From Paraspadella gotoi (lineage: Eukaryota; Chaetognatha), in contig CM119269.1 of NCBI GenBank assembly GCA_051294375.1, positions 4,621,098 to 4,685,097 of the forward strand: 64,000 bases of DNA, given 5' to 3'. Numbering within the stretch: the first letter of the stretch is position 1; each line of letters starts with the position of its first letter. This document shows positions 1-12,041 of this stretch, one piece after another. Under the pieces are notes generated by a model. That model was not told the origin of the DNA. It worked only from the letters and a program-made list of their open reading frames with translations, and ran no database searches. The position numbers and the translations under genes are program-made.

Positions 1-1012
1 CATCTTCCACCTGGAAACTTCGGTGCCACTGGAATCGAAGGAGACAACAAATACCCGATGGAACCGGCGGTAGTGACGATGGGCGATGGGAGCAGTTGGA
101 TTTGAACCTGAAGTCGATGAGGTATACGAAAAATAACATACGAACAATAAATAATGTAAAAATATACTACCAATGAGATAATCGTGCCACTGCTGCCACG
201 CCCACCTGCGTCGGCGTCTTCGGCGTCCTTCCCCCCGTCGGAGTCGCCGCCGTCGGCGTCATGATCGGCGAGGCGGTTGACGAGGCTGCGGCGGAAACAG
301 CGAAAGCGGCGCTGACGTGTATCTTTGCGGATGCAGCGGCGGCGGCGGTGGAAGATGTTTTGACGACTGGTTGGAGGTCGAGCTTTAGATTTTTTCTTTG
401 CTCCACCTGACGTTCACTTAGGACTGAAAAATCCATAAAAATTAATTGTGTTTTTAATATTTATGATCAAAATGTTTGAAGTATCAAAAACGCCTCGAAA
501 AGGTTAGAAGTTAGTTTATTTTATATTAAATGCTTCCTTTAAATAGTTTGGCTTACTGTCTGACAAGTACTGTGGTTAAAGTTAATTTTATGGTGTCATT
601 ATGGTGTCTCATTGATTTGCGTGTTTTTTTTTCAGTTATCGTCAATTCTGTCATTATTCTGTCATTTTATTACGTTTATATAATTTATACATAAATAACA
701 AAATTTCTTCACCTTTAAACTTGTGGCTGACGAGCCGGCCCGCCCCCCGCTTGCCCTTCGCCTCTTGGCCGGAAGACGAAGTCGACGTCACCGGGATTTC
801 CGGCAAAGATGAAGCGCTGGCGCCGGATTCGCCGGGACCGGGAAAGCCGGTGGGGAGGGAAGAAGAGAAGGAGGGAACGGAGGAAGAGGGGGAGCCGGAG
901 GAGGAGGGGGAAGAGGAGGAAGGAAGAGGAGAAGGAAGAGAAGGAAACGAAGGAAAACGAGTAGGAAGAGGAAGAGGACGAGAAGCGAAGGGGGAGAGGA
1001 GCTTCGGTCAAT
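1..1012 (-). CDS. Unrecognised gene, three exons, 3' end outside window
   Basis: Three minus-strand exons with matching phases: about 1012-713 (Ser/Pro-rich, ending KGKRGAGRLVSHKFK, donor AAAG|GTGAAG), 423-206 (acceptor TTTTTCAG, starts VLSERQVEQRKNLKLDL, then Ala-rich, ends TPKTPTQ, donor CAG|GTGGGC) and 107-1 (acceptor CGACTTCAG, continues VQIQLLPSPIVTTAGSIGYL). The 713/423 junction is phase 1 and the 206/107 junction phase 0, and both stay open, which is the main support. An ATG at 436 just upstream of the second acceptor could instead be a start. The start of the first exon is not fixed: the frame is open only from about 1012. No family is recognised; low-complexity composition suggests a regulatory or disordered protein. 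It could be part of the Schnurri-type gene further right, but nothing in it proves this. Confidence 0.5.
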
Positions 1013-1096
1013 GTCTTGACGAAGAATCGGAGTCTCGAGTTCCAGGGATCGAGAAGGTGAATGATTCGCTCGGTGAGGGAGGATCCTGGAGAGAGG

Positions 1097-1120
1097 AGAG
1101 AGAGAGAAGAGAGAGAAGAG

Positions 1121-1173
<53 letters not shown>
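1097..1173. repeat. GA microsatellite
   Basis: Near-perfect (GA)n tract at the right edge of a purine-rich stretch (about 840-1173). Reading frames across it on either strand are artefacts of the repeat. Confidence 0.95.
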
Positions 1174-1179
<6 letters not shown>

Positions 1180-1239
1180 GACACAGATGAAAAATGGGCG
1201 TTAACGTTACTGTTCCGTGCATAAAAAAAGATTCACTGT

Positions 1240-3660
1240 TCAATATTATTATATTTTTTTAAATTTTTTGAAACGATATAGTTTTCATATGTCGATATCC
1301 AAAATATCATGGCAAAATCTTTTTTTTGTTTTTTAGATATGACGAAATAGTAGGTTGAAGATGATATTTTTTTAAAAAAGTTACATATTTTCCATAATTT
1401 ATCTAGAATTGTAATATAGAAAAAAATTTTAAAAAAATATAGTACCATAGTTGGTAATTATGGTTCATAATAAATGGAAAAAAACTCATTTTAAGAAATT
1501 TGATCGGGGAAGTGGGGTAACTAAGGCTTACCAATGGATCCTCCACGCCGATTGTTCTCTTAAAATAATTTTTTTTTATTTAATACATTTGAAAAGGGAA
1601 TAAAAAAGAAAATTCAGAATTCAGGTTGTATAAGGGTACAGATAATCTAGACTTACTGACATGAAAACCATGACCTTTTATATCTTGTGAAATGGGGCGT
1701 AAAGATATCTAAAATTGATCAATTAAGCTCAGTCAATGAAACCCTTTCTAATGGGCTATTACGAGAAATATTTTTTCTTAATTAAAATGGATGATAAATA
1801 ATAGAATTAAATTCCTTGCTATATTAAAAAGAAATTATCAAAATACATTTAACACAATGATGGTTTTTGTTTGTCAAATTATATTGGCCAGCTATATATA
1901 TTTTTAAAACTTTATTATGATAACAAGCAGTTGTGTCAAGCTTTTTTAGTTTGCAGTTAAGTAATAAAAATGACAAAGATTTTTTTTTCAAGACAGAAGG
2001 TAGAATGTCGCAGACTGTTTTATATCAAGCGAAAACATTTTTGTATTTATCATTTTTGATATTAAAAAAACATTTAATCAAGCTACAACTATAAATTTTT
2101 TGCTTGTTTTTTACTTTAACCTTAAAAATATAAGCAGTTTTTAATGGAATTAAAGAAAAATTTTAATAATAATCAAATGTATTCAGTCTTCCTTTTTTCA
2201 ATTACAAAAAGAAAAAATAAAAATTTCATATGCCTTCATTAAATTTTTAAAGCAAGAAAACTGTTATACTTTTAACTCTGATTTAAACAAAAGCTGTGTA
2301 TAGATTTATGGATTTTAATTTAATAAAACTTTTTTAGAAAGGTGTCCCATGATTAGGGCTTTTAATTTGATAACAACATCCCATCTTGCTAGCTCTTTTC
2401 TTTCAAAAAGTCTTTTAAGAAAAATAACTTTTTCAAAACATACGCAGGTACAAATCTTTGTTAAAATAAAAATTTCGACAAAGCGGGGTATCTCACTTAT
2501 TTTATTGATACAAATACTTAAATTTAAATAAAACTTGAAGAAAATTTTTTGTCATTGGAGAACATATCACTTTCAGATGTACCCATCGTATAATAATTTT
2601 TTATTTATTTTCCCCGAAAAAAAATCCTAATTAAAAAAAAAGGTTGAAAATTATTTTTAAAAAATTGTTTGAAAAAAAATTTCCTCCGACCATATGCCAT
2701 TGAGAATCAAATGGTTTTGCATAGAAAATCAAATTATCAAAATAAAAAAAAATGCAGCCTCTAAAAAAATCGAAAAGGCTAGAGGCTGATTTTTTTAGAA
2801 TTTGCAAAATTTTTTCCTGAACTCGAATCCATTATTCTCAAGTTTCAAAAATAATTTTTTTTCCCAAAATCATTCAATCAATTTTTTATAATTTAAAATG
2901 TTTTTATGATGTTGTTTTTGTTTTGAAAGATTTGAAAAAAAGTGAAAAATAATAGTAATTTATATAACGTTTTTGGAAAATACCTTCTAAAATATTAGAT
3001 AATTTAGAACACAGGGGAGTAGCAGAGAAAACTTCCCATTCATAAAAAAATTGAAAAACGAATTTGTCATATTGTTATTTAGATTAAATTGACTAATTAA
3101 AACATATGATTTCATATAAATTGAAAGGAAATGATGGGTAAAAAATATTCATCTTGGTCCTCGGTTTAACTATTAGTTAATCGTTAAGTTTGTTTTAATA
3201 ATATTTAATATTTTTTTTTTGCATTTATAAAGCAATGGTCTAAAATTTATGTAAGCGTTTTCGGGAGCTATAATTGCTTCATGCTTTTTTTACTATTTTT
3301 GATCTTAGTTAGCTTTTTTGTTGATGTCAAGGGTTATGGTCAAGAAACAGTAAATGTCCAGTAGTGTAATATCGCACATATTACCAAGTAATAATCAATT
3401 ATTTTGGCTTCAGAAACAATTTTAAGGGACAAATCAGACGAGCCGTAACGCCAACGTTTATTTTTTCATTGTGCATATAAAGAGACGCACACACACCTTT
3501 CTATTTCTCGGAAATGAGTCGTAGAGAGAGAGAAGTTTCTTAGTTTCGATTCCCATCGGATTTGTGTTCGAAGACGCGAGTCGCCAGTTGGAATACATCG
3601 AGATTTTGTAATTGGATCCTGATGAGAGATGAATTATTGATGTTGCTATTGATGGAGTGA
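1240..3660. other. AT-rich intergenic DNA, no gene seen
   Basis: Long A and T runs and dense stop codons on both strands. A TATA-like GCATATAAAG lies near 3475 on the plus strand, followed by GA-rich sequence and an ATG at about 3623 with a 12-codon frame ending at a good donor (GGA|GTGAGT). No following exon was found, so this is noted, not called. Confidence 0.6.
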
Positions 3661-3761
3661 GTAGCTCGAAATGGTTTTTAATTTTCTGGCTCCTTTAAAC
3701 TCACCCTAAAAGAAATCCCGAACAGACCAACGACGAAGACGCGACCCATCACGTGACTTAC

Positions 3762-5877
3762 CCTGGTGGGCGTACATCGGTTGCGTCCGCAGCACCGAGC
3801 AAAAGGTGGTGTGGGTGGGCGAGCGAAGGGTTGGGTATGAGTGGCCGCAGTAGAGCAGAAGAGCGCGGGCGCGTTTCTCCAGCGTCTGAGTCGATATATT
3901 TTGGCGGGAAAAATTAAGAGTAAACTTGAATCGTGAATCGAATGGGTGAGAGTTTGTTCCAGAAGACTCACACCGGCAGGTTTCGATAATAATAATAGTT
4001 AATAGTTAATAGTTAATAGTTAATCGATCCTCACCTTCATCATTTCCGGTCGGGTCAGGAAAGAATCGACGCCGCCGAGGAGAGAAGAAAATGGCGCCTG
4101 ACATGACGTCATCGCCGAAGAAATCAGCGAGGTTGACGTCATCGTTGACGTCGAAGATGAAAAAGATGACGACGACGACAACGACGACGACGACCACGGC
4201 AGAGCCAAATCGATCGAGGAAGTTGGCGTTCGTATTTTATCAGTGATTCTGTGAATAAAAAACAAAAACAATGAAGCGGAAAACAACAGTCGAAACGACG
4301 GCATCATCGACGGGTCACCTTTCCGTCGTTGTTTTTCTGTCGTCGTCGTCGTCGTCGTCGTCGTCNNNNNNNNNNNNNNNNNNNNNNNNNNNNNNNNNNN
4401 NNNNNNNNNNNNNNNNNNNNNNNNNNNNNNNNNNNNNNNNNNNNNNNNNNNNNNNNNNNNNNNNNNNNNNNNNNNNNNNNNNNNNNNNNNNNNNNNNNNN
4501 NNNNNNNNNNNNNNNNNNNNNNNNNNNNNNNNNNNNNNNNNNNNNNNNNNNNNNNNNNNNNNNNNNNNNNNNNNNNNNGTTTGACTTGAATCCGCCCGCG
4601 AAAACTGAGACGCGCACTGGAGATTTTTTCCCCAAATCTAAAGAAAACAAAATGACATCCTGGATAAAGTCTTGAAAACTAAAGTCAAAACATACAAAAA
4701 AACAGTCAAAATATACCTAAAAATCTAAATTAAAAGAAAACTTCTGCTCACTCAAATCTTGAAAACAAAAGGAAAACATCATCTTAAGCAAAAACTCGAA
4801 AACGAAACATCAGTCGTAACTAAATTTTTCAAAACAAAACAGCATCCTAACCTAAATCATTGAAACAAAACATCATCCTTAACTGAATCTTGAAAAGAAA
4901 ACATTAAATCCTGACCCGATTCATCTTCAGCTCCGACGAGGACGCGGGGAAGACGAGGCGAGAGAATCTCCCCTTCGCCAGACTCGTCTTCGGCCGCCGG
5001 TTGTGGCAACGAAGATGGCGTCGATGGCATCGTCGATGGCATCGTTGATGGCATTGCCAGGAGTATCGACGATGGTGTTGATGGCGACGAGAGTGGCAAA
5101 GACAAGGAAGATGTATGTTCTATGCATGACTGTTGTGGCGTTTTAATTGGCAAAGTTGTGGTCGACGGAGATGGCAGCGGAGAGGACAATGGCGTCGGAA
5201 GTGGTAATTTTGACGGCGTTTCGATGGCAAACGACGATGAAGTTAGTGGCGATGCTAGTGGCAACGTCGGCGGTGTTGCTTGGGGCAAAGAAGTTTGCTT
5301 CAACATCGACGGCGTCGTTGGCGTCGGCAGAGACTTAGTTGGCGGCGCCGGTGCTGCGTCGGCGTCGCTGTCGACGTGATCGACGCCAGCGTCCATCGAT
5401 GCCGAGGTCTTCGTGGTTGTTTGAATCGTCGACAAAGTTTCCATGACAACGAAGTCTGTTTTGGAATCCGCGAGTTGCGTCGCGGGGAAAAGAGAATTCG
5501 TCGTTGTCGTTGTCGTTGTCGTCGTCGTCGTCGTCGTCGTCGAACTCAGGGTTGTCTTATCGAATAAAAATTTTCCATCGAAATCTAATACGTCAAATGT
5601 CGTCGTCGTCGTCGTCGTCGTCTTTCCATTTTCTTTTCTTTCTTTTTCCAACGCCTTAAAAAAAAAAAGAAACTCACGTCAAAATGATTGCAATGACGAC
5701 AAATATTCTGAGCAGCAAAAGTCAAATCCTCGCCTTCCATCTGTCGGAATGAGTGAGGATGTCGTCGTCCGTACGTCCGGCCGCGCCTGGCATCGCCTCC
5801 CATCCCGGCATCTGTCGCCACCCGGGAGGAAGCGAGTTCCGCGGTGCCGGATTTCAAGGCTTCAAGACGTAAAGATC
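3762..5877 (-). CDS. HIVEP/Schnurri-type zinc-finger factor, block A (central region, gap inside)
   Basis: Six minus-strand exons with consistent phases: 5877-5678 (ends QNICRHCNHFD), 5654-4916 (poly-Thr tracts, then Ser/Pro-rich), 4637 to the gap (DLGKKSPVRVSVFAGGFKSN), gap to 4319 (poly-Asp, then RKTTTER), 4248-4035 (ends SFLTRPEMMK) and 3885-3762 (TLEKRARALLLYCGHSYP to QPMYAHQ). The VFAGGFKSN motif resembles the segment that stands just before the second C2H2 pair of HIVEP/Schnurri proteins, and poly-Asp fits the acidic part of a ZAS domain; this assignment is from family knowledge. The fingers expected between them are missing, in the 4366-4578 gap, and matching finger exons lie at 10.0-11.2 kb. 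The last exon ends in phase 1; a stop would follow at 3703-3701 if spliced to the next AG, or the gene continues at 25038. Nuclear DNA-binding role inferred. The 5' end is not found. Confidence 0.75.
4366..4578. other. Assembly gap (213 N)
   Basis: Run of N inside block A between VFAGGFKSN and a GAC repeat. The stated length keeps the frame, but at least one intron is expected here, so the true missing piece is probably longer. Confidence 0.95.
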
Positions 5878-5884
5878 CTACACC

Positions 5885-6790
5885 CTATGTGCCGCGTCGG
5901 AAGGGGGCGTTGGAAAGTAAGAGAGAGTAGTTCGATGAGACAGAGACTCGAAGAGAGAGAGAGGCATGAGAGAGACGAGGAGAGAGATTGAAATGAGCAG
6001 AGGAGGCAGGAGAAAAGGACGACGCACGACGAGACGAGACGAGAGGAGGAGGGAGGGGAGGCCGCAGGAGGAGAATGAGAGAGAGAGGGAGAAGGCACGA
6101 GAGATCGAGAGAGGGGAAGAGAGAGAAGAGAGAGAGGAGAGAGAGAGCGGCGTGAGAAAGTAAGGCGCATTTGATGATGGTGGGAGGACGAGAGCGCAGA
6201 GAGAGGTGAGGAGAGAGGAGAGAGGAGGCAGAGAGAGAAGAGAGAGAGAGAAGGAGGGTGCGTGGGAAATAAAGGCGCAATGTGTAAACATGAGATCGAG
6301 AGGAAGAGAAGAGAGAGAGAGAGAGGAGAGGAGAGCAGGAGGAGCAGAGAGAGGAGCGTAGAGGAGGGACGGCGAGAGAGAATTGCTGAGAGGGAGGAGG
6401 TAGAAGAGAGAGAGCAGAGACGATTAGAGAAGGGGGAGGCGACGTGGAAAGTTAACGGCCGTTGGAAAGTAAGGCGCATGACATTGTATCGGAGAGGGAG
6501 ACAGAGAGGAGACGAAGAGATGGAGAAGACGAGGGCGAGCGAAGAAGAGATGAGAGATGAGAGACAGAGAGGAGATGAGAGATGAGAGGAGAAGAGGGCG
6601 TGGAAAGCTAAGGCGCATGTGAGAGGAAGGCGTGGGAGAGAAGCAGAGAGAGAGACGAAGAGAGCAGAGGAGAGAGAGCAGAGGAGGATAGTAAATGAGC
6701 GAGAGGAGAGAGGAGAGATGAGGAGAAGAGGAGAGAGAGAGAATGGCTGGCGTGGAAAGTAAAGGCGCATTGTGAGCAGTATAATATATA
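5885..6790. repeat. GA-rich satellite with a recurring non-purine box
   Basis: Plus strand is almost pure purine, interrupted about every 100-200 bp by variants of GCGTGGAAAGTAAGGCGCAT (near 5905, 6150, 6255, 6440, 6463, 6600 and 6745). Copies differ by small indels. It lies directly upstream of block A on the coding strand. No protein is supported on either strand. Confidence 0.8.
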
Positions 6791-6799
6791 ATAAATATG

Positions 6800-9700
6800 A
6801 TATATATATCATATATAGCTATGCGAAGAGAAGAGATGAGAGAAGAGAGAGAGAAGCAGACGAGACGAGAGATAATGTATAGTATATGACGAGAAGTGTT
6901 GCTATGGTAAATTCTAGTCTGATGTTTAGTCCTTGACACAGGTATGCTATACGAAGTATAATTTTTTTTTGTTCTCAGAACTGGAATGGAAATACCGTTT
7001 ACACTCAGAATAGTAAATAAGGGCAACGTAATGCTCAGAAATCGCCATAGAAATCTCACGCACGATTAATTTTCTAACAACTCACATCGTACTTATAGCG
7101 ATCTCCTTGCTATACCATATAATCGTGCATAATTACTGACTACCTCCTCTTTTAGATCTATTAAACCAAGCTTAATGGTGGAGAACTGATCTTCTATAAA
7201 AGGAAAAGACATCTATGTTAAGCTAACATCTTAATCTATTCTGACCTGCCTATCTCCTGCAGACCGCTCCCTATATCAACCACTATCTCTGAATATAAGT
7301 TCTCCGATCTGGCCTTACACATCCTAATCTCTCTAAGTGAAGAATTCTCTTCCCCTTCCGCCCATATAATCCTGCGTCCTACTCTCGTCCTCGCGGGCCC
7401 CCTCTCATATGAGCATCATCTGCCCCCTTCGCTCATTCATGATCTCCAATCCCCCAATATCGAAGCCAGTGGTAACTGAACTCCTCCCTCTTACGCACAA
7501 TCCTGACTGAATGCGCCCTTTCCGCCATTTTACTGATTCCCTTCCGTCGCCCAGTCCCATACTCTCCACTCCATACTCGCAGGCACAACTGACGACAGAC
7601 ACATGAACATACCTCACATGCTCCCATCTTCTCGCCCGCTGCCACGAGTTTGGGATCGCACGCCTACGACATAGCGACAGCTAGAGCGAAAGACGTGGAA
7701 CGAATCTCGGAACAGCTCCGGCGCAGCCGCTGCTCTTGCTGGAAACTCTAAACGAAATCGGACTCTCTTAGGTCTTTGTATATAGGGCCCCCGATATGAG
7801 AGAGCGATCCGGGCGCGAGCTGAGGACAGGAGTGAGAGCAAGTAGAGAGCGACGAGGAAGGAGGAGACGACCGAACGATGAGATGAAAGACGTGTGTGTC
7901 GTGTGCTGTTTCTTTCCCGTGCGGGATTGATCGTTAAGATATAATAGAGATGGATGAGGATATATTATTATGTTCGTAATTAATTTCAATGAAGGTATTT
8001 GAAAGTCACCGAAGCCGGGGGGCGTATCGCAAGATGTGAGTGAGTTATGTCGATAAAGATTTATTTTCAGTTTAAAACTTTTTTTATGACCACCTTTTTC
8101 TTTCTAGTGTTATGCAAATTTATTTACGTATACTTTATTTATTTTGTTAATTTTCATTATTTTCTTTTTATTATCATCTAATACGTCTTACTATTAACTC
8201 ATTTTTTCTATTTTTAGTATTATGAGTTCTTCGAATTTCATTTTTCATTTTTTATTATCATATGCTCATTTTTCCTGAATATTTTCATTGATTTTTAACG
8301 GCCCGCTTCTGCCGTTTTCGTCACGCGGAAAGGAGAAGAAACTCCGAGGAAAACATTAGATAGCATCAGTAAATCTTTAACGATTGAGTACTCGAGAATA
8401 ATCTTTCACCTCTCTGATACATATCTTCAGCGCAGCGAGATTAGCAACTCGCACAACAACGAGCTCGGAGTACGATAGACGACGTTGGAGCGACGAAGAA
8501 GACGTGTGAGGAAGGCGAAGGGAGTGCGAAATAATAAAGAAAACTCCGAAAGCAGAACATGCGAATGGTAGAAAAGAGTCTAAACCTCTGACAGGATGCG
8601 AATGGAAGAAGTGAAGGTAAGATCAAATGAAAGAGCCCGTATTGGAAAGGCTGAAAGGCATTCCGGAGGATAGGATAAGAGAAAAAGAAAAGAAAGAAAT
8701 ACAACAATAGACGATTAAGAAGGAGAAAGGAAGAATGGCATGTATCGTAGGTACAAGAAGTGGAATCAAGAAAAAGGATACAAATGAGGCGAGAAAAGAA
8801 TAGTGATTGAAAGAGAGCGAGAAAGAATAGAAGATGACGACGAGAGATATTTTAGAAAATAAACGGTGGAAGAAAGAAAGAGTCCTAGGATCTGTCAAGA
8901 ATAGCGACATGATTCACGAGCGGAATAGAACAGAATCGAAGGAAGATATGTGAGCGGAGTATTCTCCTTAGATCTACGACGAGCTTCTCTTCGGCCAGTC
9001 TCTCCTCCTTAACACTCTCTCGTTGTCCGTCTACTTATGGCTCGGAAATGCGTTGTTTCTCTATGGGATTCGAGATCCTCGCGATTCTCGCTTTGTTGCG
9101 CCGCCTGAGAAATAATCTTGGTCGTCACCTCCTCTCCTCTGCGAATGTTTGCTTTTGTCTTTGTGCTCCGCTGCATTCGCGGGGCTTTATACTCAGGAAG
9201 TGAGCCAACGCCGAGAATTCCTTGTGTTGTAGTGACACCCCTTTGTATGACTTTGTCAAGAGAAAAAAAGTCGGATGAGACTTCATCAGAATTGAAGTGA
9301 GTCGACGGCGTGAAGAGATGAGAGAGAGATAGTTTTTGTTTGCGCGAGTGATGAGAGAAGCCGACGGCACAATAACCGTCCGCTCTCAACGTGATTTTGG
9401 TGCCGGGGTGCAACTATATCGTCTAAGTAAATACGCCAGAAGCTTAAAAGTCTGAAAGAAGGCATAAATACGTAGTTGTAAGATTTGAGTTCAAAGACAG
9501 GCGCGATTATTAGAAACTTTGAGAGAGTAGAAAACAAAAAATCGGGTATTTCTAAGTATTGCCTATTTAGATCTGTAATTATATTATATCAGACTTTGTG
9601 CGCGCATATGTGGCGGTGCGTACAAAAATAAAAATGAACAGTATATTAGATGGAAAAATACAAAATTCTGTGTGTCGACCGATGTTTGTTTCTTTCTAAT

Positions 9701-9911
9701 GAAATCGATACATGAATTTCTAATTGAATAAAACATCCCTTGAGATATGACAATACGGAATCTTGGCGTCTCCGTTCCTTACAGTGCCACGACCGTCGCG
9801 CCATCGTTAATTTGCTCCTCGGCACATCTCGTCTCGCGTTTGCTTGTCCTGATATGTCGTTCTCGTTACCCTCGTCTGTGTATGTGTGATCTACTCTCTT
9901 CTCATTCTCTT
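6800..9911. other. No gene supported
   Basis: Mixed-composition DNA with no chain of splice-consistent exons. TTGGTGCCGGGGTGC at about 9397 looks like a retroelement primer-binding region, but no LTR pair or polymerase frame was found. Confidence 0.5.
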
Positions 9912-9936
9912 NNNNNNNNNNNNNNNNNNNNNNNNN
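9912..9936. other. Assembly gap (25 N)
   Basis: Fixed-size 25-base gap, same size as those at 18667, 21483 and 28157, so probably a placeholder. Confidence 0.95.
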
Positions 9937-9999
9937 GAATGGGGAAGGGGAGCGGAGATCGGAGAGGCGAATAATGAAGAGAACTTACTTAATACTCAC

Positions 10000-10124
10000 C
10001 TTTAGTCTTAAAAGAGAAGGCGCAGTATTTGCAATGGTAAGGACGCAAGTCAGTATGGGTTCGAATGTGTTTTTTCAGCATCGATGGCTTTTTGCATCTG
10101 ATTCCACACTCTTCGCACACATAC
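10000..10124 (-). CDS. HIVEP/Schnurri ZAS zinc-finger exon (first finger and start of second)
   Basis: 125-bp exon, acceptor AACACAG at 10126-10125, donor AAAG|GTGAGT. It encodes a full C2H2 finger [19 protein letters not shown] with linker [10 protein letters not shown] and the first half of a second, [12 protein letters not shown]. This is close to the second finger pair of HIVEP1-3 and Schnurri, which binds NF-kappa-B-like GGG(A/T)NTYCC sites and SMAD complexes (family knowledge). It starts after two bases of a codon and ends with one base, so the next exon must supply two. The exon that does so with the expected text (GC AAC, NLTKHMKSK) is at 11199, upstream on this strand: the two are in the wrong order. 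It sits on a 230-bp island between two gaps. Confidence 0.9.
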
Positions 10125-10166
10125 CTGTGTTGGGGTTAAAAACGCTAGAAATTTCTAGCACACACA

Positions 10167-10375
10167 NNNNNNNNNNNNNNNNNNNNNNNNNNNNNNNNNN
10201 NNNNNNNNNNNNNNNNNNNNNNNNNNNNNNNNNNNNNNNNNNNNNNNNNNNNNNNNNNNNNNNNNNNNNNNNNNNNNNNNNNNNNNNNNNNNNNNNNNNN
10301 NNNNNNNNNNNNNNNNNNNNNNNNNNNNNNNNNNNNNNNNNNNNNNNNNNNNNNNNNNNNNNNNNNNNNNNNNNN
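10167..10375. other. Assembly gap (209 N)
   Basis: Separates the two zinc-finger islands whose exons are in reversed order. Confidence 0.95.
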
Positions 10376-10517
10376 TTTTTTTCTTTTTTCTTTTTCTCTT
10401 TCTCCCGGAATGCCTTTACTTTCAAGTCTTTATTTGATACCTTTTTCCTCGCATCTTAGTTTATCTTTCCTCCCTTCGCCTTCTTCTCAATTTCTTTTTC
10501 CTCCCTTCCTTCCTCAC

Positions 10518-11199
10518 CGTCTTCTTCGTCTTCCTCGTCGTCGTCTTCGTCCTCCGAGTCGTTGTTGTCGTCCTCATCCTCCTGAGTTGAGGAAGTTAAA
10601 GATTATTGAGATTAATGTTAAAGATTATTGAGATTAATGTTTTCCTGGATTTCTTTCCTTTCGTGACGAAAACGGCAGACGCGTTAAAAAATGAAATAGG
10701 AAAAATGAATATGAAAAAAAATGAAATGAAATTGAAAACTATAATACTAAAATAAAAAAAAATGAGATATAGTAAAACGTAAATTAGATGTAATAAAAAG
10801 AAAATAATGAAAATAAAAAAATAAAATAAAATATAAATAAATTTCAAAATAGAAAAAAAAAGTTGTCATAAAAAAAGTTTAAACTGAAAAATTTACGACA
10901 TAACTACTACATTTGCGAATTCGTGACTTTCAATAATCCATTGAATTAATATAACATAATAATATAATCCATTATTAATATCAATATCAATCCCAGGGGA
11001 AGAACAACAACGACAACTACCTCTTCATCCTCCTCGTCCTCTTCCTCCTCCGCCCGACGCGTCGCCAGATCGATGGCCTTTTGTTTCCGCAGCGCCTCCG
11101 CGTCGATCTCCACGTCTTCCAGCGTCGCAGCGGCGTCGATCCCCAACTCGTGGCAGCGGCGGAAGTGGGACTTGGATTTCATGTGCTTCGTCAAGTTGC
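10518..11199 (-). CDS. HIVEP/Schnurri ZAS exons: end of second finger plus acidic tract
   Basis: Exon 11199-11021 (acceptor TCCTCCTCAG, donor GAG|GTAGTT) reads NLTKHMKSKSHFRRCHELGI, the end of the second ZAS finger, then a helical segment and a Glu/Asp run. Exon 10581-10518 (acceptor CAACTCAG, donor ACG|GTGAGG) continues in phase 0 with EDEDDNNDSEDEDDDEEDEE, the acidic part that gives the ZAS domain its name. Both keep frame. The first codon is completed by the single base left by the 10000 end of the finger exon, so this block should follow that exon; here it precedes it on the minus strand. It could be a second ZAS copy, but the exact complementarity argues for one domain in two misplaced contigs. 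Confidence 0.88.
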
Positions 11200-11213
11200 C
11201 TGAGGAGGAGGGG

Positions 11214-11480
11214 NNNNNNNNNNNNNNNNNNNNNNNNNNNNNNNNNNNNNNNNNNNNNNNNNNNNNNNNNNNNNNNNNNNNNNNNNNNNNNNNNNNNNNN
11301 NNNNNNNNNNNNNNNNNNNNNNNNNNNNNNNNNNNNNNNNNNNNNNNNNNNNNNNNNNNNNNNNNNNNNNNNNNNNNNNNNNNNNNNNNNNNNNNNNNNN
11401 NNNNNNNNNNNNNNNNNNNNNNNNNNNNNNNNNNNNNNNNNNNNNNNNNNNNNNNNNNNNNNNNNNNNNNNNNNNNNNNN
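11214..11480. other. Assembly gap (267 N)
   Basis: Begins 14 bp upstream of the acceptor of the NLTKHM exon, where the preceding finger exon would be expected. Confidence 0.95.
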
Positions 11481-11975
11481 AGAGACAATTGATGATGATT
11501 AAAGAGGCCGTGGAGAGCCAAAGAGAAGAGAAGTAGAGAACAGAAAAGAGAAAAAAAGAAAAGAAAAGAAAAGAAAAGAGAAAGGAAGAAAAGAAAAGAT
11601 TAAATTAGATAAAGATTAGAAAAGAAAAAAGAGAAAAAATAAAGAGAAGAGAAAAAAAGAGACGAGAAAAGAGAAGGAAGAAGTCGCAACGAAATCAAAG
11701 ATGACTAATCTTACGACAACAACAACAACAACAACAACAACGTCGATTGCAACAAATTACGCTGACCTCGACTTGAGAAGAGGCAGTCTTTTTCTAGGAT
11801 TTATGTTACAAGTAGAAAAGTTTTTCTCTCGTTTATTTTGAGAACCAAGATCCAAGTCTGAGGATAAATATTACAGTTATACTTAGAATTACGCCCAAAA
11901 ACCTCGAACTTTCACTCTAGTAGTTTCGACTTAAGCTTCTCGTATTTTCTAGACTCGTTTGACCCGAAAACCGTT

Positions 11976-12041
<66 letters not shown>

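Noticed and set aside
1-105. Plus-strand collagen-like GXY text (PPGNFGATGIEGDN)
   Set aside because: Only four triplets; the minus strand gives a phase-matched exon with a good acceptor.
721-1243. Long frames on both strands rich in Glu/Arg or Ser/Leu
   Set aside because: They follow the purine tract and GA microsatellite; only the third minus frame, which splices in phase to the next exons, was kept.
5862-7059. Large Ser/Leu frames on the minus strand, up to 316 codons
   Set aside because: Produced by the CT-rich strand of the satellite; no coding-like composition or splice context.
7768-9420. Possible LTR retroelement
   Set aside because: A primer-binding-like TTGGTGCCGGGG is present, but no repeated LTR, TG..CA ends, or gag/pol frame was seen.
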